A DNA stretch of 64,000 nucleotides, taken from Caballeronia concitans (lineage in GTDB: Bacteria; Pseudomonadota; Gammaproteobacteria; Burkholderiales; Burkholderiaceae). This document shows positions 18,579 to 28,230 of this stretch, piece by piece. The notes under the pieces were generated by a model that worked only from the letters and a program-made list of their open reading frames with translations, had not been told where the DNA came from and ran no database searches. A program made the position numbers and the translations under genes. Every line of letters starts with the position of its first letter. Position 1 is the stretch's first letter. The stretch covers positions 248,001 through 312,000 of the forward strand of contig NZ_FCNV02000004.1 of assembly GCF_001544615.1 (NCBI RefSeq). The letters are read 5' to 3'.

Positions 18579-19808
18579 CTAGCCGCTCGCGAGATCGGCG
18601 GGGAGTAACAAGGCCGTCGCGAATCCGGGCATCGGCGGCATGGGCGGCATCATCCAGCGGCGGGCGCGGCCGCGTCCGAACGATTGCACCTTGCCCGCCG
18701 ATGCGAGTCCTTCGAGCGCGCGCTGCACCGTGCGCTGGCTCGCGTTGAGCGCCAGCGCGAGCGCCGAGCTGGACCACGATTCGCCATCGGAAAGACACGC
18801 CAGCAGCGATGCGTGATCGTCATCGACGGGACGCGCCAGCACCGCAACCGTCTCTGCATGACGCGGCGCGAGCGCATAGCCATCGCGTGTTGCATGCACG
18901 CCCGCGAGCGGATGCAACACGGTCCGCAGGCGGCCCATTTCCACGCGAAGCCGCGCGCGATGCGTCTCGTCTGCATGCCGGATGCGAAACGCGCGGGCGA
19001 TCAGCGCGTCGCGCGGGGTATCGGCGGGCCACGCTTCGGCAAGCATGCGCACAAGCGTGAAGAGCACGGGACGCCGCGTGAGCGACACGAGCGCATGCGC
19101 GTCGCGCACGACGTTGCGGCATGCATCGACAACGAGCGCATTCGATGTAAACAAAGCCTCGACATCGTCGAGCGAGAGAAGCCACGTTTCGCCACGAACG
19201 ATGACCCGCGCGGCGGGCATATCGAGACTGCGCGATGCGCTCTCCACTTCGGCGAGGAGCGCGGGAATGGCGGCATGGTGCGCGGCGGCTCTTGCACGCA
19301 TGAGCGCGATGCGCGCGGCCTTCGTCTGCACGCGACGCATCGCGATGCCCGCCGCCATCAGTTCATGCGCGGCAAGCAACGCGGGCGGCAGCGGCGCGGT
19401 ATCGATCGCGGCGAGCCTGTGCGCGGCCTCGTCGATACGGCCGATCAGCAACGCGCGCCGCACTTCGAGATAACGCGCATGCGCCGCGTTGATGTGATCG
19501 CCGTGGGCGTCGAGCGTCGCGCGCGCGTGATCGAGCGCCTTCGCGCGCCATGCAAGCTCGCGCGACGCCAGCGCGATCTCCGCTTCCGCGACGACGCATC
19601 GCGCACGCGCCACCGCTTCCTTCGCGCCGAATGCGCGCGCCGCGCTGCGGACGAGCACCTTCGCGCGCCCGAAGTCACCGAGCTGCGCCAGCGCGATGCC
19701 GCGTAACGCGAGCGCGGGCGCATCGTTGCGCAACGCGACGCGATTCAGCGCGCCGAGCGGATCACCGGCCGCGAGCGCGCGCGCCGCCGCCGTGATCAAC
19801 GAGTCCAT
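18579..19808 (-). CDS. Putative regulator: helical-repeat N-terminus with C-terminal winged HTH
   Basis: A 409-residue Ala/Arg-rich protein. Residues 1-200 look like alpha-helical (TPR-like) repeats, residues 205-330 form a middle domain, and residues 345-390 resemble an HTH (SSSALALALNASQRTVQRAL) followed by a basic wing (FGRGRARRW). The C-terminal tail is hydrophobic. No named family was recognised. It is divergent from the DUF899 gene with 114 nt between starts, which suggests control of that gene. The call of a transcription regulator is inference from the HTH and context. Confidence 0.65.
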   Translation of the reverse strand: MDSLITAAARALAAGDPLGALNRVALRNDAPALALRGIALAQLGDFGRAKVLVRSAARAFGAKEAVARARCVVAEAEIALASRELAWRAKALDHARATLDAHGDHINAAHARYLEVRRALLIGRIDEAAHRLAAIDTAPLPPALLAAHELMAAGIAMRRVQTKAARIALMRARAAAHHAAIPALLAEVESASRSLDMPAARVIVRGETWLLSLDDVEALFTSNALVVDACRNVVRDAHALVSLTRRPVLFTLVRMLAEAWPADTPRDALIARAFRIRHADETHRARLRVEMGRLRTVLHPLAGVHATRDGYALAPRHAETVAVLARPVDDDHASLLACLSDGESWSSSALALALNASQRTVQRALEGLASAGKVQSFGRGRARRWMMPPMPPMPGFATALLLPADLASG

Positions 19809-19922
19809 GCGAATCGCGCCACACTTGTCACTCCCCGCGTCGAATGCGTCGCACTAATCTAACACCATGCATCGCGATGTCATTTCACACGACGCACACT
19901 GACGCATAACGGAGGCATACCC

Positions 19923-20684
19923 ATGACGACTCATCTCACCGGAACGCGCGAGGACTGGCTGGGCGCGCGGCTCGATCTGCTCAGGGCGGAAAAGGAACTC
20001 ACGCGCCAAAGCGACGAACTCGCACGGCAACGGCAGAATCTGCCATGGGTTCGCGTCGACAAGGCGTATCGCTTCGATACCGAAACGGGCAGCGCCACGC
20101 TCGCCGATCTCTTCGGCGGCCGCTCGCAACTGCTCGTTTATCACTTCATGTTCGGGCCGGACTGGAGCGCGGGATGCCCGTCGTGTTCGTCGATCGCGGA
20201 CAGCTTCAACGGCTTCGCCATTCACCTCGCGCATCACGATGTCGCGCTGTGGACGGTATCGCGTGCGCCCATCGAGAAGCTCGCGGCCTACAAGAAGCGC
20301 ATGGAATGGACGTTCCCGTGGGCGTCCGCGCATGACGGCGAATTTAACTACGATTTCAACGTGTCGTTCACGGAAGCGCAGCAACGCGCGGGCGATATCG
20401 AATACAACTACGCGCGCGGCACACACGCGATGGACATGAAAGACGCGCCCGCGCCCGTCAAGGCATTCGCTGCCGATTGCGGCACCGACGCGCCGAGCTT
20501 CACGCGCGACCGCCCCGGCATGAGTGCGTTCGCCCGGGAAGACGGCGTCGTGTATCACACGTATTCGGCGTACGCGCGCGGACTCGATGCGCTATGGGGC
20601 ATGTATCAATGGCTCGATCGCGCGCCCAAGGGCCGCAACGAAACGGGCAACTGGTGGAAGCGGCACGACGAGTACGCGAAGTAA
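19923..20684 (+). CDS. DUF899 family thioredoxin-like protein
   Basis: A 253-residue cytosolic protein of the DUF899 family, which adopts a thioredoxin-like fold. Visible are the family [15 protein letters not shown], the paired cysteines in [10 protein letters not shown] near residue 80, and the closing [13 protein letters not shown]. The role is unproven; peroxide-detoxifying or redox functions are suggested by the fold. The start is 9 nt after a GGAGG-like GGAGGC. The divergent putative regulator probably controls it. Confidence 0.88.
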   Translation: MTTHLTGTREDWLGARLDLLRAEKELTRQSDELARQRQNLPWVRVDKAYRFDTETGSATLADLFGGRSQLLVYHFMFGPDWSAGCPSCSSIADSFNGFAIHLAHHDVALWTVSRAPIEKLAAYKKRMEWTFPWASAHDGEFNYDFNVSFTEAQQRAGDIEYNYARGTHAMDMKDAPAPVKAFAADCGTDAPSFTRDRPGMSAFAREDGVVYHTYSAYARGLDALWGMYQWLDRAPKGRNETGNWWKRHDEYAK

Positions 20685-20854
20685 ATAAACGAACGATCGC
20701 TTCTCTCATGCGTTCGTCTACGTGTTTCCCTGTATTCATGTGGCTCGCGCGGCTGTCGATATGCCTGAAGTCCGATGGATTCCATCGGCCGCGCGCCAGG
20801 CGCTGCATCGCAGCCGGTGCGAATACGACGCGATGCAGCCACTTCGGGGATGAC

Positions 20855-22393
20855 ATGTTTTCGACTATCAAAGGCCGGCTGGCGTTGGCCATGACGCTGC
20901 TGAGCGCGCTGCTGATTGGAATCGGACTGGTCGGCCTCATCGGCATGACGCAGTCCAACGCGGTGACGCACGCGCTCTTCACGCACGAAATGCCGAGCGC
21001 GGTGTCCATCGGCAATGCGGAGATGTTCATGGCGCGCGAGCGTCTCTGCTTCGACCGCGCGGCATTGAACCTCGGCACGAGCGCGGCGGAAGACGCCATC
21101 GCCCGTGGCGCGCTCATGCGCAAGACATCCGACGATGCGTGGTCCACCTACGCCGCGCTTCCGCAAGACGCTGAAGAGAAAGCGGTCGCGGACAAGTTCA
21201 ACACGCAGCGCATCGAGATGCAGAAGCTGATCGATCAAGGCTACGCCGATGTGCGCGCGAAGGAACAGGACAAGGCCACCGCCGATGCGAGCGCCATGCA
21301 GGTTGCGTTCAACGAACTGGCGAAGACGGGCGTCGCGCTGCGCAAGTTGCAGTTCGAGACGGCGCAGAAGGCATTCGACGAAGGGCAAGCGCAGTTCCAG
21401 ATGTTCCGCACGGCAAGCATCATGGCGATCCTGTTCGGCGTGGCGGCGGCGGCATATTCGTGGGTCTCGCTGCGCCGGCGCATCGCGCGTCCGCTCGATG
21501 CCGCGCTTGCGCAGTTCAGCGCCATCGCATCGGGCGATCTTCGCCGCGACGTGAACGTCACGTCGAACGATGAAATGGGCCAACTGTTGCGCGGCCTTTC
21601 GACGATGCAGGCGAGCCTGATCGAAACGGTGCGTTCGGTTCGCTCGGGCAGCGAATCCATCGCTTCCGCGACGAAGCAGATCGCGGCGGGCAATATCGAT
21701 CTTTCATCGCGTACGGAAGAACAGGCATCGGCGTTGCAGGAAACGGCGTCGAGCATGGACCAGCTCACGGGCACCGTGAAGCAGAACGCCGACAACGCGC
21801 GGCAGGCGAGCACGCTCGCGGCCAACGCTTCCGAGATCGCGGCCAAGGGCAGCCATGTCGTGTCGCAAGTGGTCACGACGATGGGCGAGATCAATCAAAG
21901 CTCGTCGAAGATCGCGGACATCATCACGATCATCGAAGGCATCGCGTTCCAGACGAACATTCTCGCGTTGAACGCTGCAGTGGAAGCGGCGCGCGCGGGC
22001 GAGGAAGGACGCGGCTTCGCAGTCGTGGCGGGCGAAGTGCGGTCGCTGGCGCAACGCTCGTCGGCGGCGGCGAAGGAGATCAAGGAACTGATCGATACGT
22101 CGGTGGAACGCGTGCAGTCGGGCAGCGCGCTCGTGGATCAAGCGGGCCGCACGATGCACGACATCAGCGGCGCGGTGCAGCGCGTGACGGACATCATGGG
22201 CGAGATCGCGGCGGCATCGGAAGAACAGAGCAGCGGCATCGATCAGGTTGCGCGCGCGGTCACGCAAATGGATAAAGTGACGCAGCAGAACGCGGCGCTC
22301 GTGGAAGAAGCGGCGGCGGCGGCGCAATCGCTGGAAGATCAGGCGGCGGCGTTGCGCACGGCGGTCGAGACGTTCCGCCTGCAGGAGGCTTGA
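20855..22393 (+). CDS. Methyl-accepting chemotaxis protein
   Basis: A 512-residue chemoreceptor of the Tar/Tsr layout: TM1 at about 10-32, a periplasmic four-helix-bundle ligand domain, TM2 at about 185-207, HAMP at about 210-262, and a signalling hairpin with the highly conserved tip [20 protein letters not shown]. There is no C-terminal NWETF-type pentapeptide, so CheR/CheB tethering is absent. The ATG at 20855 has GGGGA 7 nt upstream and places the membrane helix correctly; upstream in-frame codons are not part of the gene. The ligand is unknown. It is monocistronic and followed by a terminator. Confidence 0.95.
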   Translation: MFSTIKGRLALAMTLLSALLIGIGLVGLIGMTQSNAVTHALFTHEMPSAVSIGNAEMFMARERLCFDRAALNLGTSAAEDAIARGALMRKTSDDAWSTYAALPQDAEEKAVADKFNTQRIEMQKLIDQGYADVRAKEQDKATADASAMQVAFNELAKTGVALRKLQFETAQKAFDEGQAQFQMFRTASIMAILFGVAAAAYSWVSLRRRIARPLDAALAQFSAIASGDLRRDVNVTSNDEMGQLLRGLSTMQASLIETVRSVRSGSESIASATKQIAAGNIDLSSRTEEQASALQETASSMDQLTGTVKQNADNARQASTLAANASEIAAKGSHVVSQVVTTMGEINQSSSKIADIITIIEGIAFQTNILALNAAVEAARAGEEGRGFAVVAGEVRSLAQRSSAAAKEIKELIDTSVERVQSGSALVDQAGRTMHDISGAVQRVTDIMGEIAAASEEQSSGIDQVARAVTQMDKVTQQNAALVEEAAAAAQSLEDQAAALRTAVETFRLQEA

Positions 22394-22411
22394 GTTTCTC
22401 GCGTCGATGTC

Positions 22412-22445
22412 GGCCCGCGCTTGAGCATGAAGCGCGGGCCTTTTT
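22412..22445 (+). terminator. Intrinsic terminator after the chemoreceptor gene
   Basis: Perfect 11-bp stem GGCCCGCGCTT / AAGCGCGGGCC, 7-nt loop, then five T residues. It also sits just past the end of the convergent ModA-like gene. Confidence 0.9.
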
Positions 22446-22448
22446 GCT

Positions 22449-23150
22449 TTAGAGCGCCGCTTCCATGCCGTATCGATGTTTCACTGCATCGGCATCGGGT
22501 TGAGACATGAAGTGCAGCAAGGACTTTGCGCCTCGCGGCGCGCGCGCATTCGCGCAGACCGCGCCTTCGAACACCGTCATCGCCTGAATCTCATTGGGCA
22601 TCGAACCGATCACGTCGATGCCATCGACGCCGATCAACTCGCTCGTCTGCTGAAACCCGAGCGCCGCTTCGCCACGCGCGATCAACGCGCCCACGCCGAC
22701 ACCCGGCGGCGCCTGCACGAGACGCGATGCGATCGTTCGCGCGATACCCCATCGCTCGAAGAGGCGCATCAGGTGCGCGCCGCTCGGTCCCGTCGAATAG
22801 CCGATGCTGCGCGCGGCCAGCACCGCATTGCGCACGGCGGCTTCGGTATCGACAGAAGGACGCGATGCCCCCGCCGCCACGGCGATTGCGATGCCCGATC
22901 GCGCGATGCCCACGCGGCTCGCCGCATCGACGCGCCCTGCCGCTGCGAGCTTGGCGATCGCATCGGCGGCGAGCACGACGATGTCGAACGCTTCGCCTTC
23001 TTCCACGCGACGCGCCGCCGCCACGCCGCCCACCGATTTGACCGTCACGCGCTGCCCGAAGCGCTGCGTATAGGCATCGGCGAGATCGTTGAGGACGTGA
23101 CGCGTCGCCATCGACGATATGACCGTGATGGCCTCATGTGTCTCGTTCAT
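22449..23150 (-). CDS. ModA-like substrate-binding protein without signal peptide, gallate operon
   Basis: A 233-residue protein with the type II periplasmic-binding fold of the molybdate-binding (ModA) group. It shows ISSMATRHVLNDLADAY at the start, SVGGVAAARRVEEGEAFDIV, and GEAALGFQQTSEL in the second lobe. It lacks any N-terminal signal or lipobox and no ABC permease or ATPase lies nearby, so it should be cytosolic. It is the last gene of the gallate operon, 11 nt after the aldolase stop. The function is unknown: a ligand sensor, a carrier or a metabolic enzyme are possible. Such proteins are annotated only as substrate-binding proteins. Confidence 0.8.
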   Translation of the reverse strand: MNETHEAITVISSMATRHVLNDLADAYTQRFGQRVTVKSVGGVAAARRVEEGEAFDIVVLAADAIAKLAAAGRVDAASRVGIARSGIAIAVAAGASRPSVDTEAAVRNAVLAARSIGYSTGPSGAHLMRLFERWGIARTIASRLVQAPPGVGVGALIARGEAALGFQQTSELIGVDGIDVIGSMPNEIQAMTVFEGAVCANARAPRGAKSLLHFMSQPDADAVKHRYGMEAAL

Positions 23151-23161
23151 CGCGCACCCGC

Positions 23162-23845
23162 TCAGTCGATATAGCGCAGGCCCGCGCGTTGCAACGGCTC
23201 GCGCATGCTGTACATGTCGAGGCCGAGCACGCCGCTCGCTAACTTCGCGCGCTTCTCTTCTTCGAGCGCCTCGCGCGCGACGGCTTTTTCAAGCACTTTT
23301 TTCGCCGATGCCGACGGCACCACGACGACACCGTCATCGTCCGCCACGATCACATCGCCCGGCGTCACGAACGCGCCCGCGCACACAACGGGAATGTTCA
23401 CCGAGCCGAGCGTGGCCTTCACCGTGCCCTTCGACGAGATCGCTCGGCTCCACACCGGAAAGCCCATTTCGGTGAGCACGCGCACATCGCGCACGCCGCC
23501 GTCGATGACGAGCGCCCGCGCGCCACGCGCCTTGAAACTCGTCGCGAGCAGGTCGCCGAAGAATCCATCGGTGTTGTCGGTCGTGCAGGCAGCCACGACG
23601 ATATCGCCCGGCTGAATCTGCTCGGCCGCGACGTGCAGCATCCAGTTGTCGCCCGGTTGAAGCAGGACCGTTACCGCGGTGCCGCTCGCCTGCGCGCCCG
23701 CATAGATGGGCCGCATGTAGGTCTTCATCAGGCCGACGCGGCCCATCGCTTCATGCACCGTCGCCGAGCCGAGCGCGCCGAGCTTCGCGGCTGCGTCGCC
23801 ATCCGCGCGATCGATGTTGCGATACACCACTCCGAGTTCGTACAT
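23162..23845 (-). CDS. ligK: 4-carboxy-4-hydroxy-2-oxoadipate aldolase/oxaloacetate decarboxylase
   Basis: A 227-residue enzyme of the RraA-like class II pyruvate aldolase family (LigK/GalC/ProA). Typical features are [13 protein letters not shown] near residue 30, [19 protein letters not shown] near 85 and the metal/pyruvate motif [12 protein letters not shown] near 115. It splits 4-carboxy-4-hydroxy-2-oxoadipate to pyruvate and oxaloacetate, the last step of the gallate/protocatechuate 4,5-cleavage route. The ATG at 23845 has GGGA 8 nt upstream and lies 2 nt after the TGA of the hydratase gene, so the two are tightly coupled. Confidence 0.93.
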   Translation of the reverse strand: MYELGVVYRNIDRADGDAAAKLGALGSATVHEAMGRVGLMKTYMRPIYAGAQASGTAVTVLLQPGDNWMLHVAAEQIQPGDIVVAACTTDNTDGFFGDLLATSFKARGARALVIDGGVRDVRVLTEMGFPVWSRAISSKGTVKATLGSVNIPVVCAGAFVTPGDVIVADDDGVVVVPSASAKKVLEKAVAREALEEEKRAKLASGVLGLDMYSMREPLQRAGLRYID

Positions 23846-23847
23846 GG

Positions 23848-24873
23848 TCACCGTCCCTTTGCCTTGAGCGCCACATCGAGCCGCGGATACACGCGGCGTG
23901 CGTTGCCTTCGTAGATCTTGTAGCGCGCTTCCGGCTGCATCGATGCAGCTTCGATATAGCGCTTCGTGTCGTCGAAATAATGTCCCGTTTCAGGATCGAT
24001 GCCACGCACCGCACCGATCATCTCGCTCGCGAACAGAATGTTGTCGACGGGAATCACGCGCGTGAGCAAGTCGATGCCCGGCTGATGATAGACGCAGGTG
24101 TCGAAAAACACGTTGTTGAGCAAATGATCCTTCAGCAACGGCTTTTTGAGTTCTTGCGCGAGACCGCGAAAGCGTCCCCAGTGATACGGCACCGCGCCGC
24201 CGCCATGCGGAATCACGAAACGCAACGTGGGGAAATCGCGGAACAGATCGGACGTGAGGCATTGCATGAACGCGGTGGTGTCGGCGTTCAGATAATGCGC
24301 GCCCGTCGTATGAAAGCACGCGTTGCAGCTCGTGCTGACGTGGATCATCGCGGGGATGTCGTACTCGACCATCTTCTCGTAGATCGGATACCAGTAGCGG
24401 TCCGAGAGCGGCGGGCTCGTCCAGTGTCCGCCCGAAGGGTCCGGGTTCAGATTGACCGCGACATTGCCGTATTGCTCCACGCACTTCACGAGTTCGGGAA
24501 TGCACGTCGATACATCGACGCCGGGAGTTTGCGGCAGCATCGCCGCCGGAATGAAGTGATCGGGAAACAACTGGCTCACGCGATAGCACAGCTCGTTGCA
24601 TATCGCGGCCCACGTGCTCGACACTTCAAAGTCCCCGATGTGATGCGCCATGAAGCTCGCACGCGGGCTGAAAAGGGTGAGGTCGAGACCGCGCTCGCGC
24701 ATCAGCCGCAACTGATTGCTTTCGATGGACTCGCGCAGTTCGTCGTCGCCAATGCTGAGTTCCGATACGCGCGGCATCTCCGATGGATTCTTGATGCCAG
24801 CGATCTGCCGGTTGCGCCACGCTTCCAGCGCCTTGGGCGCGGTGGTGTAGTGGCCGTGTATGTCGATGATCAT
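23848..24873 (-). CDS. ligJ: 4-oxalomesaconate hydratase (LigJ-type amidohydrolase)
   Basis: A 341-residue TIM-barrel protein of the amidohydrolase 2 family. The metal motif IDIHGHYTT is at the N-terminus, [20 protein letters not shown] is in the middle, [18 protein letters not shown] is near residue 220 and [11 protein letters not shown] is near 285. These match 4-oxalomesaconate hydratase, which adds water to 4-oxalomesaconate to give 4-carboxy-4-hydroxy-2-oxoadipate. It sits between the permease (12-nt gap) and the aldolase. This LigJ type differs in fold from the Pseudomonas GalB hydratase. Confidence 0.92.
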   Translation of the reverse strand: MIIDIHGHYTTAPKALEAWRNRQIAGIKNPSEMPRVSELSIGDDELRESIESNQLRLMRERGLDLTLFSPRASFMAHHIGDFEVSSTWAAICNELCYRVSQLFPDHFIPAAMLPQTPGVDVSTCIPELVKCVEQYGNVAVNLNPDPSGGHWTSPPLSDRYWYPIYEKMVEYDIPAMIHVSTSCNACFHTTGAHYLNADTTAFMQCLTSDLFRDFPTLRFVIPHGGGAVPYHWGRFRGLAQELKKPLLKDHLLNNVFFDTCVYHQPGIDLLTRVIPVDNILFASEMIGAVRGIDPETGHYFDDTKRYIEAASMQPEARYKIYEGNARRVYPRLDVALKAKGR

Positions 24874-24885
24874 TCGAACTCCGTA

Positions 24886-26235
24886 CTAATGTGCGACGGT
24901 CGTCTGCGGCGCGGTTTCGCCCGCGCGGCCGCGTTGTGCGACGAGAATGGCAATGGCTGCGAGCGTCGCGGGCACGGCGAGCATCGCGAGGATCGCGCCG
25001 AACTGCCAGCCGAGGCCGAGCAGCGCGCCGCCGAACGCCGAACCGAAGATGCTGCCGAAGCGGCCCATGCCGAGCATCCAGCTCACGCCGGTTGCACGCG
25101 CGACCGTCGGATAGCGGTTCGGTGCGAACGCGTTGAGTCCGGTCTGTGCGCCGCTCATGCAGAAGCCCGCGGCGAACACGAGCAGCGCAAGCGACGACGA
25201 CAGCGCGCCGATCCACGCCAGCCCGAGCACGCACAGCGCGCCGCCGAGATATGCCGCGCTGATGACGGGCGCAGGCCGCACGCGGTCCATGATCCAGCCG
25301 ACCACAATCGCGCCGATCGTCCCGCCGATCTGGAACATCGCCGTGATATTGGCCGCTGCGGACACGGTGAGGCCCGCGTCCTTCATCAAGGTCGGCAGCC
25401 AGCCGGTCAGCAGATAGATCACGAGCAGGCCCATGAAATACGTGACCCAGAGCGCCGCCGTCAGCACGCCGTAGCCATGCGAGAACAGCACGCCGATGGG
25501 CTTCTTCGTCGGCAGCGGCGGCTCGTTCGAGACGAAGATTTCATCGCCATTGAAGCGCGCGCCGCATACGCGTCCGAGCACCTTGCGAATCCGTTCCTGC
25601 GTCGCGCCGCGCACCGCAAGCAGACGCGCCGACTCGGGCAGCAACCAGAGTTGCAGCGGGATCAACGCGAGCGGCAACGCGCCGCCGAAGATGAGCACCG
25701 AGCGCCAGCCATGCACCGGAATCAGCCATCCCGCGACGAAGCCGATCAGCGCGGAACCGAGATTGAAGCCCGTGAACATGATTGTGATGAGCAGCGCGCG
25801 CTTGCGTTGCGGTGCGTACTCGGAGAGCAGCGTCGTCGTGTTGGGCATCGCCGCGCCGAGGCCGATGCCGGTCAGCACGCGCAATATCGCCATGCTCATC
25901 GGCGACGTGGTGAACGCGGTCGCGATGGTGAACACGCCGAACAGGAACACCGATGCGATCAGCACGCCCTTGCGTCCTATGCGATCCGATGCCGGTCCCG
26001 CCGCCAATGCGCCGATCACGAGACCGATGGGCGCCGCGCTCATCACGAGACCGAACGCGGGCCGCGAGATATGCCAGTCCGCGATGATCGAAGGCGCGAT
26101 GAAGCCCATGATGGCCACGTCCATGCCGTCGGCGGTGACGACGAGAAAGCACAGCGCCACCAGCAGCCACTGGTAGGCGGAGATGGGCCGCTCGTCGATA
26201 AAGCTCTTGATGTCGATGGTTCTACCGCTAGTCAT
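24886..26235 (-). CDS. MFS aromatic acid:H+ symporter (AAHS family), probable gallate permease
   Basis: A 449-residue transporter with 12 predicted helices. The AAHS hallmark DGMDVAIMGFIAPSI is in helix 1, followed by DRIGRKGVLI in the loop after helix 2 and ESARLLAVRG in the central loop. Relatives carry protocatechuate, 4-hydroxybenzoate or gallate (PcaK, GalT). Its place directly after gallate dioxygenase, 27 nt away, makes gallate the best guess. The start has GGAG 8 nt upstream. Confidence 0.92.
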   Translation of the reverse strand: MTSGRTIDIKSFIDERPISAYQWLLVALCFLVVTADGMDVAIMGFIAPSIIADWHISRPAFGLVMSAAPIGLVIGALAAGPASDRIGRKGVLIASVFLFGVFTIATAFTTSPMSMAILRVLTGIGLGAAMPNTTTLLSEYAPQRKRALLITIMFTGFNLGSALIGFVAGWLIPVHGWRSVLIFGGALPLALIPLQLWLLPESARLLAVRGATQERIRKVLGRVCGARFNGDEIFVSNEPPLPTKKPIGVLFSHGYGVLTAALWVTYFMGLLVIYLLTGWLPTLMKDAGLTVSAAANITAMFQIGGTIGAIVVGWIMDRVRPAPVISAAYLGGALCVLGLAWIGALSSSLALLVFAAGFCMSGAQTGLNAFAPNRYPTVARATGVSWMLGMGRFGSIFGSAFGGALLGLGWQFGAILAMLAVPATLAAIAILVAQRGRAGETAPQTTVAH

Positions 26236-26262
26236 GTGTGTCTCCGTCCCTGTATGTATGTT

Positions 26263-27564
26263 TTATTCCTTGCCCTTCTCCGCCTTGTCCCAGTCGAGCT
26301 TGCCCGCGCCCTTGCCCGCGACCGAATACAGCGCGCCGGGTGCGTTGCGGGTCCGCTGGAATGCATCGAGCGTTTCACCGCGCATGGCGGCATAGATATG
26401 CAGGTTCGATACGCCCGTCACCGCGCCGAGCTTCTCGAGCATGAAGAAGATGACGCCGTAATGCAGCAGCGCGCGCCAGTCACGTCGGCGGATCATGTCG
26501 CGCTCTTCTTCGCTCAAGCCCGCCGCTTCGAAACTTTCGTCGGCGTCCTTCTGAAAGGCTTCGCGATGCGCGGGCTCGATCATGCGATGCAGATAATCGT
26601 TGATGCGATACGCGCGCACCGCCGTTTCGATATCGAACGGATACGTGCCTTGCAGCTTCTCGACATCCGTGAGTTGTTCCGCCATGCGCTGACGATGTCG
26701 CTCGATGATCGCGGGCTTCGTCTCGCTGTCTTCGCCTTCGTAGATGGCGGTCGCGATGCCGGCCATCGAAGGCAGGTAGTAGCTGCGATGCTTGCACACG
26801 ACATTCGACGACAACGCGCCGCGCATCGTGAGCCACATGATCACCTCAGCGCCTTCATAGCCGCCCAACTCCGCATATTCCGCGAGCGTCATGTCCGCGA
26901 GCTGCTCGGGATCGCGCTCGAAGAGATCGAGAAAACGCGCGTCCCATTCGGTATTGTTGAAGCCGGCGCGCTCGCCGTGCACCTGATGCGAGAGGCCGCC
27001 CGTGGCGAGAATCGCGACCTTGATGTCTTCCGGGTAGCTTTCGATGGCGCGACGCAGCGCACGGCCGAGCTTGTAGAAGCGGCGCGCGCTCGGCATCGGC
27101 AATTGCAGCACGCCCATTTGCAGCGGCACGATGCTGACGGGCCACTCGGGTGTGTGCGGGCACAGCATCGAAAGCGGCGAGAAGCAGCCGTGATCGAGCG
27201 GCTTGTTCTGGAAGAACGACATGTCGAACTCGTCCGTGACGAGCGACTTGCCGATGTGCGCGGCGAGTGCCGGATGGCCCTTGATCGGCGGAAGATCGCG
27301 CGCGCCGCCGCCTTCATCGGCGACATGCCATTCGGGACCGACGCCCAGCGCGAACGCCGAGTAATGGTCGAAGAAGAACGACGTGACGTGATCGTTGTAG
27401 ATGGTCACGATCACATCGGGACGCTTCTCTTCGATCCAGTCCGCGAGCGGCGCGAAGTTCTTGAAGATCGGCGCCCATACGGGATCGTCGCGCTTGTTCT
27501 TGTCGAATGCGAAACCGATGGTCGGCGTGTGCGAGGCGGCAATGCCGCCGATGATGCGGGCCAT
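26263..27564 (-). CDS. galA: Gallate dioxygenase (fused LigB-LigA extradiol dioxygenase)
   Basis: A 433-residue two-domain enzyme. The N-terminal 280 residues form the LigB-type catalytic domain: GGIAASHTPTIGFA supplies a metal His, followed by TIYNDHVTSFFFDHYSAFAL and GGLSHQVHGERAG. The C-terminal 140 residues resemble LigA (MIRRRDWRALLHYGVIFFML). This fusion is diagnostic for GalA/DesB, which opens gallate between C4 and C5 to 4-oxalomesaconate. The ATG at 27564 starts the conserved ARIIGGIAASH; the open frame extends upstream without conserved sequence. It is the first gene of the operon. No 4-oxalomesaconate tautomerase (GalD) gene is present nearby. Confidence 0.94.
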   Translation of the reverse strand: MARIIGGIAASHTPTIGFAFDKNKRDDPVWAPIFKNFAPLADWIEEKRPDVIVTIYNDHVTSFFFDHYSAFALGVGPEWHVADEGGGARDLPPIKGHPALAAHIGKSLVTDEFDMSFFQNKPLDHGCFSPLSMLCPHTPEWPVSIVPLQMGVLQLPMPSARRFYKLGRALRRAIESYPEDIKVAILATGGLSHQVHGERAGFNNTEWDARFLDLFERDPEQLADMTLAEYAELGGYEGAEVIMWLTMRGALSSNVVCKHRSYYLPSMAGIATAIYEGEDSETKPAIIERHRQRMAEQLTDVEKLQGTYPFDIETAVRAYRINDYLHRMIEPAHREAFQKDADESFEAAGLSEEERDMIRRRDWRALLHYGVIFFMLEKLGAVTGVSNLHIYAAMRGETLDAFQRTRNAPGALYSVAGKGAGKLDWDKAEKGKE

Positions 27565-27915
27565 GTTCAGATGCTCCGTGAGATGCCGGGCGATGAGGCG
27601 CTCGTCGACTGCACGCGGCCCGGTTCGTTGCGAAAACTTGAGCGGACGATACGGCGTGCGCCGCATGCGCGGAACTGCGCGTAAACCATGAGGCGATGCG
27701 AGTGCGACGGCATGCGGAATGATGGATCGTTGCCGGTGGCGGCTTGGCGGGCGGGGACGGCGCGTCGCGCGCCATTCTTTCCGATAAACAAAACAGATGG
27801 CCGGACAAAAAGGACGCAAGCGGAAGGCAAGCGGCACGCTCGTGCATGCATCGATGCGCGAGTCGGCGTATCGTTCCGTTAGCGCAAGAGAACGACAACC
27901 GGACCACTCCACGAT
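27565..27915. other. 351-bp intergenic region between gallate dioxygenase and HiPIP genes
   Basis: Two divergent genes start from this stretch, so it should hold both promoters. The only clear symmetric elements are GCATCGATGC at 27848-27857 and a short CGGCG-TG-CGCCG hairpin near 27654. No convincing sigma-70 promoter pair or LysR dyad could be assigned by eye, and no gallate-operon regulator is encoded nearby. Confidence 0.5.
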
Positions 27916-28218
27916 ATGAACCATTCCCGCCGCAGTTTCATGGTGCTGACGATGGGCGCGGGCGCGTCGCTATGGCTCGCGCGCGCGAACGCGGCCCCGC
28001 ATTTGAGCGAAGCCGATCCGGCGGCTGTGGCCGTCGGCTATAAGGAAGACGCCGCGAAAGTGGACAAGGCGAAGTACCCGAACTTCGCGGCGGATCAGAC
28101 GTGCGCGAATTGCTCGCTGTTTCAGGGCAAATCCACCGATGCCTGGGGCGGATGCACGCTATTCAGTGGGAAGGACGTGGCGGCGAAGGGATGGTGTGCG
28201 TCGTGGACGAATATGTAG
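27916..28218 (+). CDS. High-potential iron-sulfur protein (HiPIP)
   Basis: A 100-residue protein with a Tat signal (SRRSFMVLTMGAGASLW, cleavage near ANA) and four cysteines in the HiPIP spacing: CANC, then C in WGGCTLF, then C in KGWCASW. These bind one [4Fe-4S] cluster with high potential. In the periplasm it would carry electrons, for example to a cytochrome oxidase. It stands alone. The ribosome site is weak (GGA, about 12 nt from the start). Confidence 0.93.
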   Translation: MNHSRRSFMVLTMGAGASLWLARANAAPHLSEADPAAVAVGYKEDAAKVDKAKYPNFAADQTCANCSLFQGKSTDAWGGCTLFSGKDVAAKGWCASWTNM

Positions 28219-28230
28219 GAGCGGTGCGCC

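Noticed and set aside
23980-27684. A 1234-codon open frame on the plus strand across the gallate operon
   Set aside because: It lies antisense to four well-recognised genes, is extremely Arg/His-rich and has no domain. Such frames arise from high GC content and codon bias of the real genes on the other strand.
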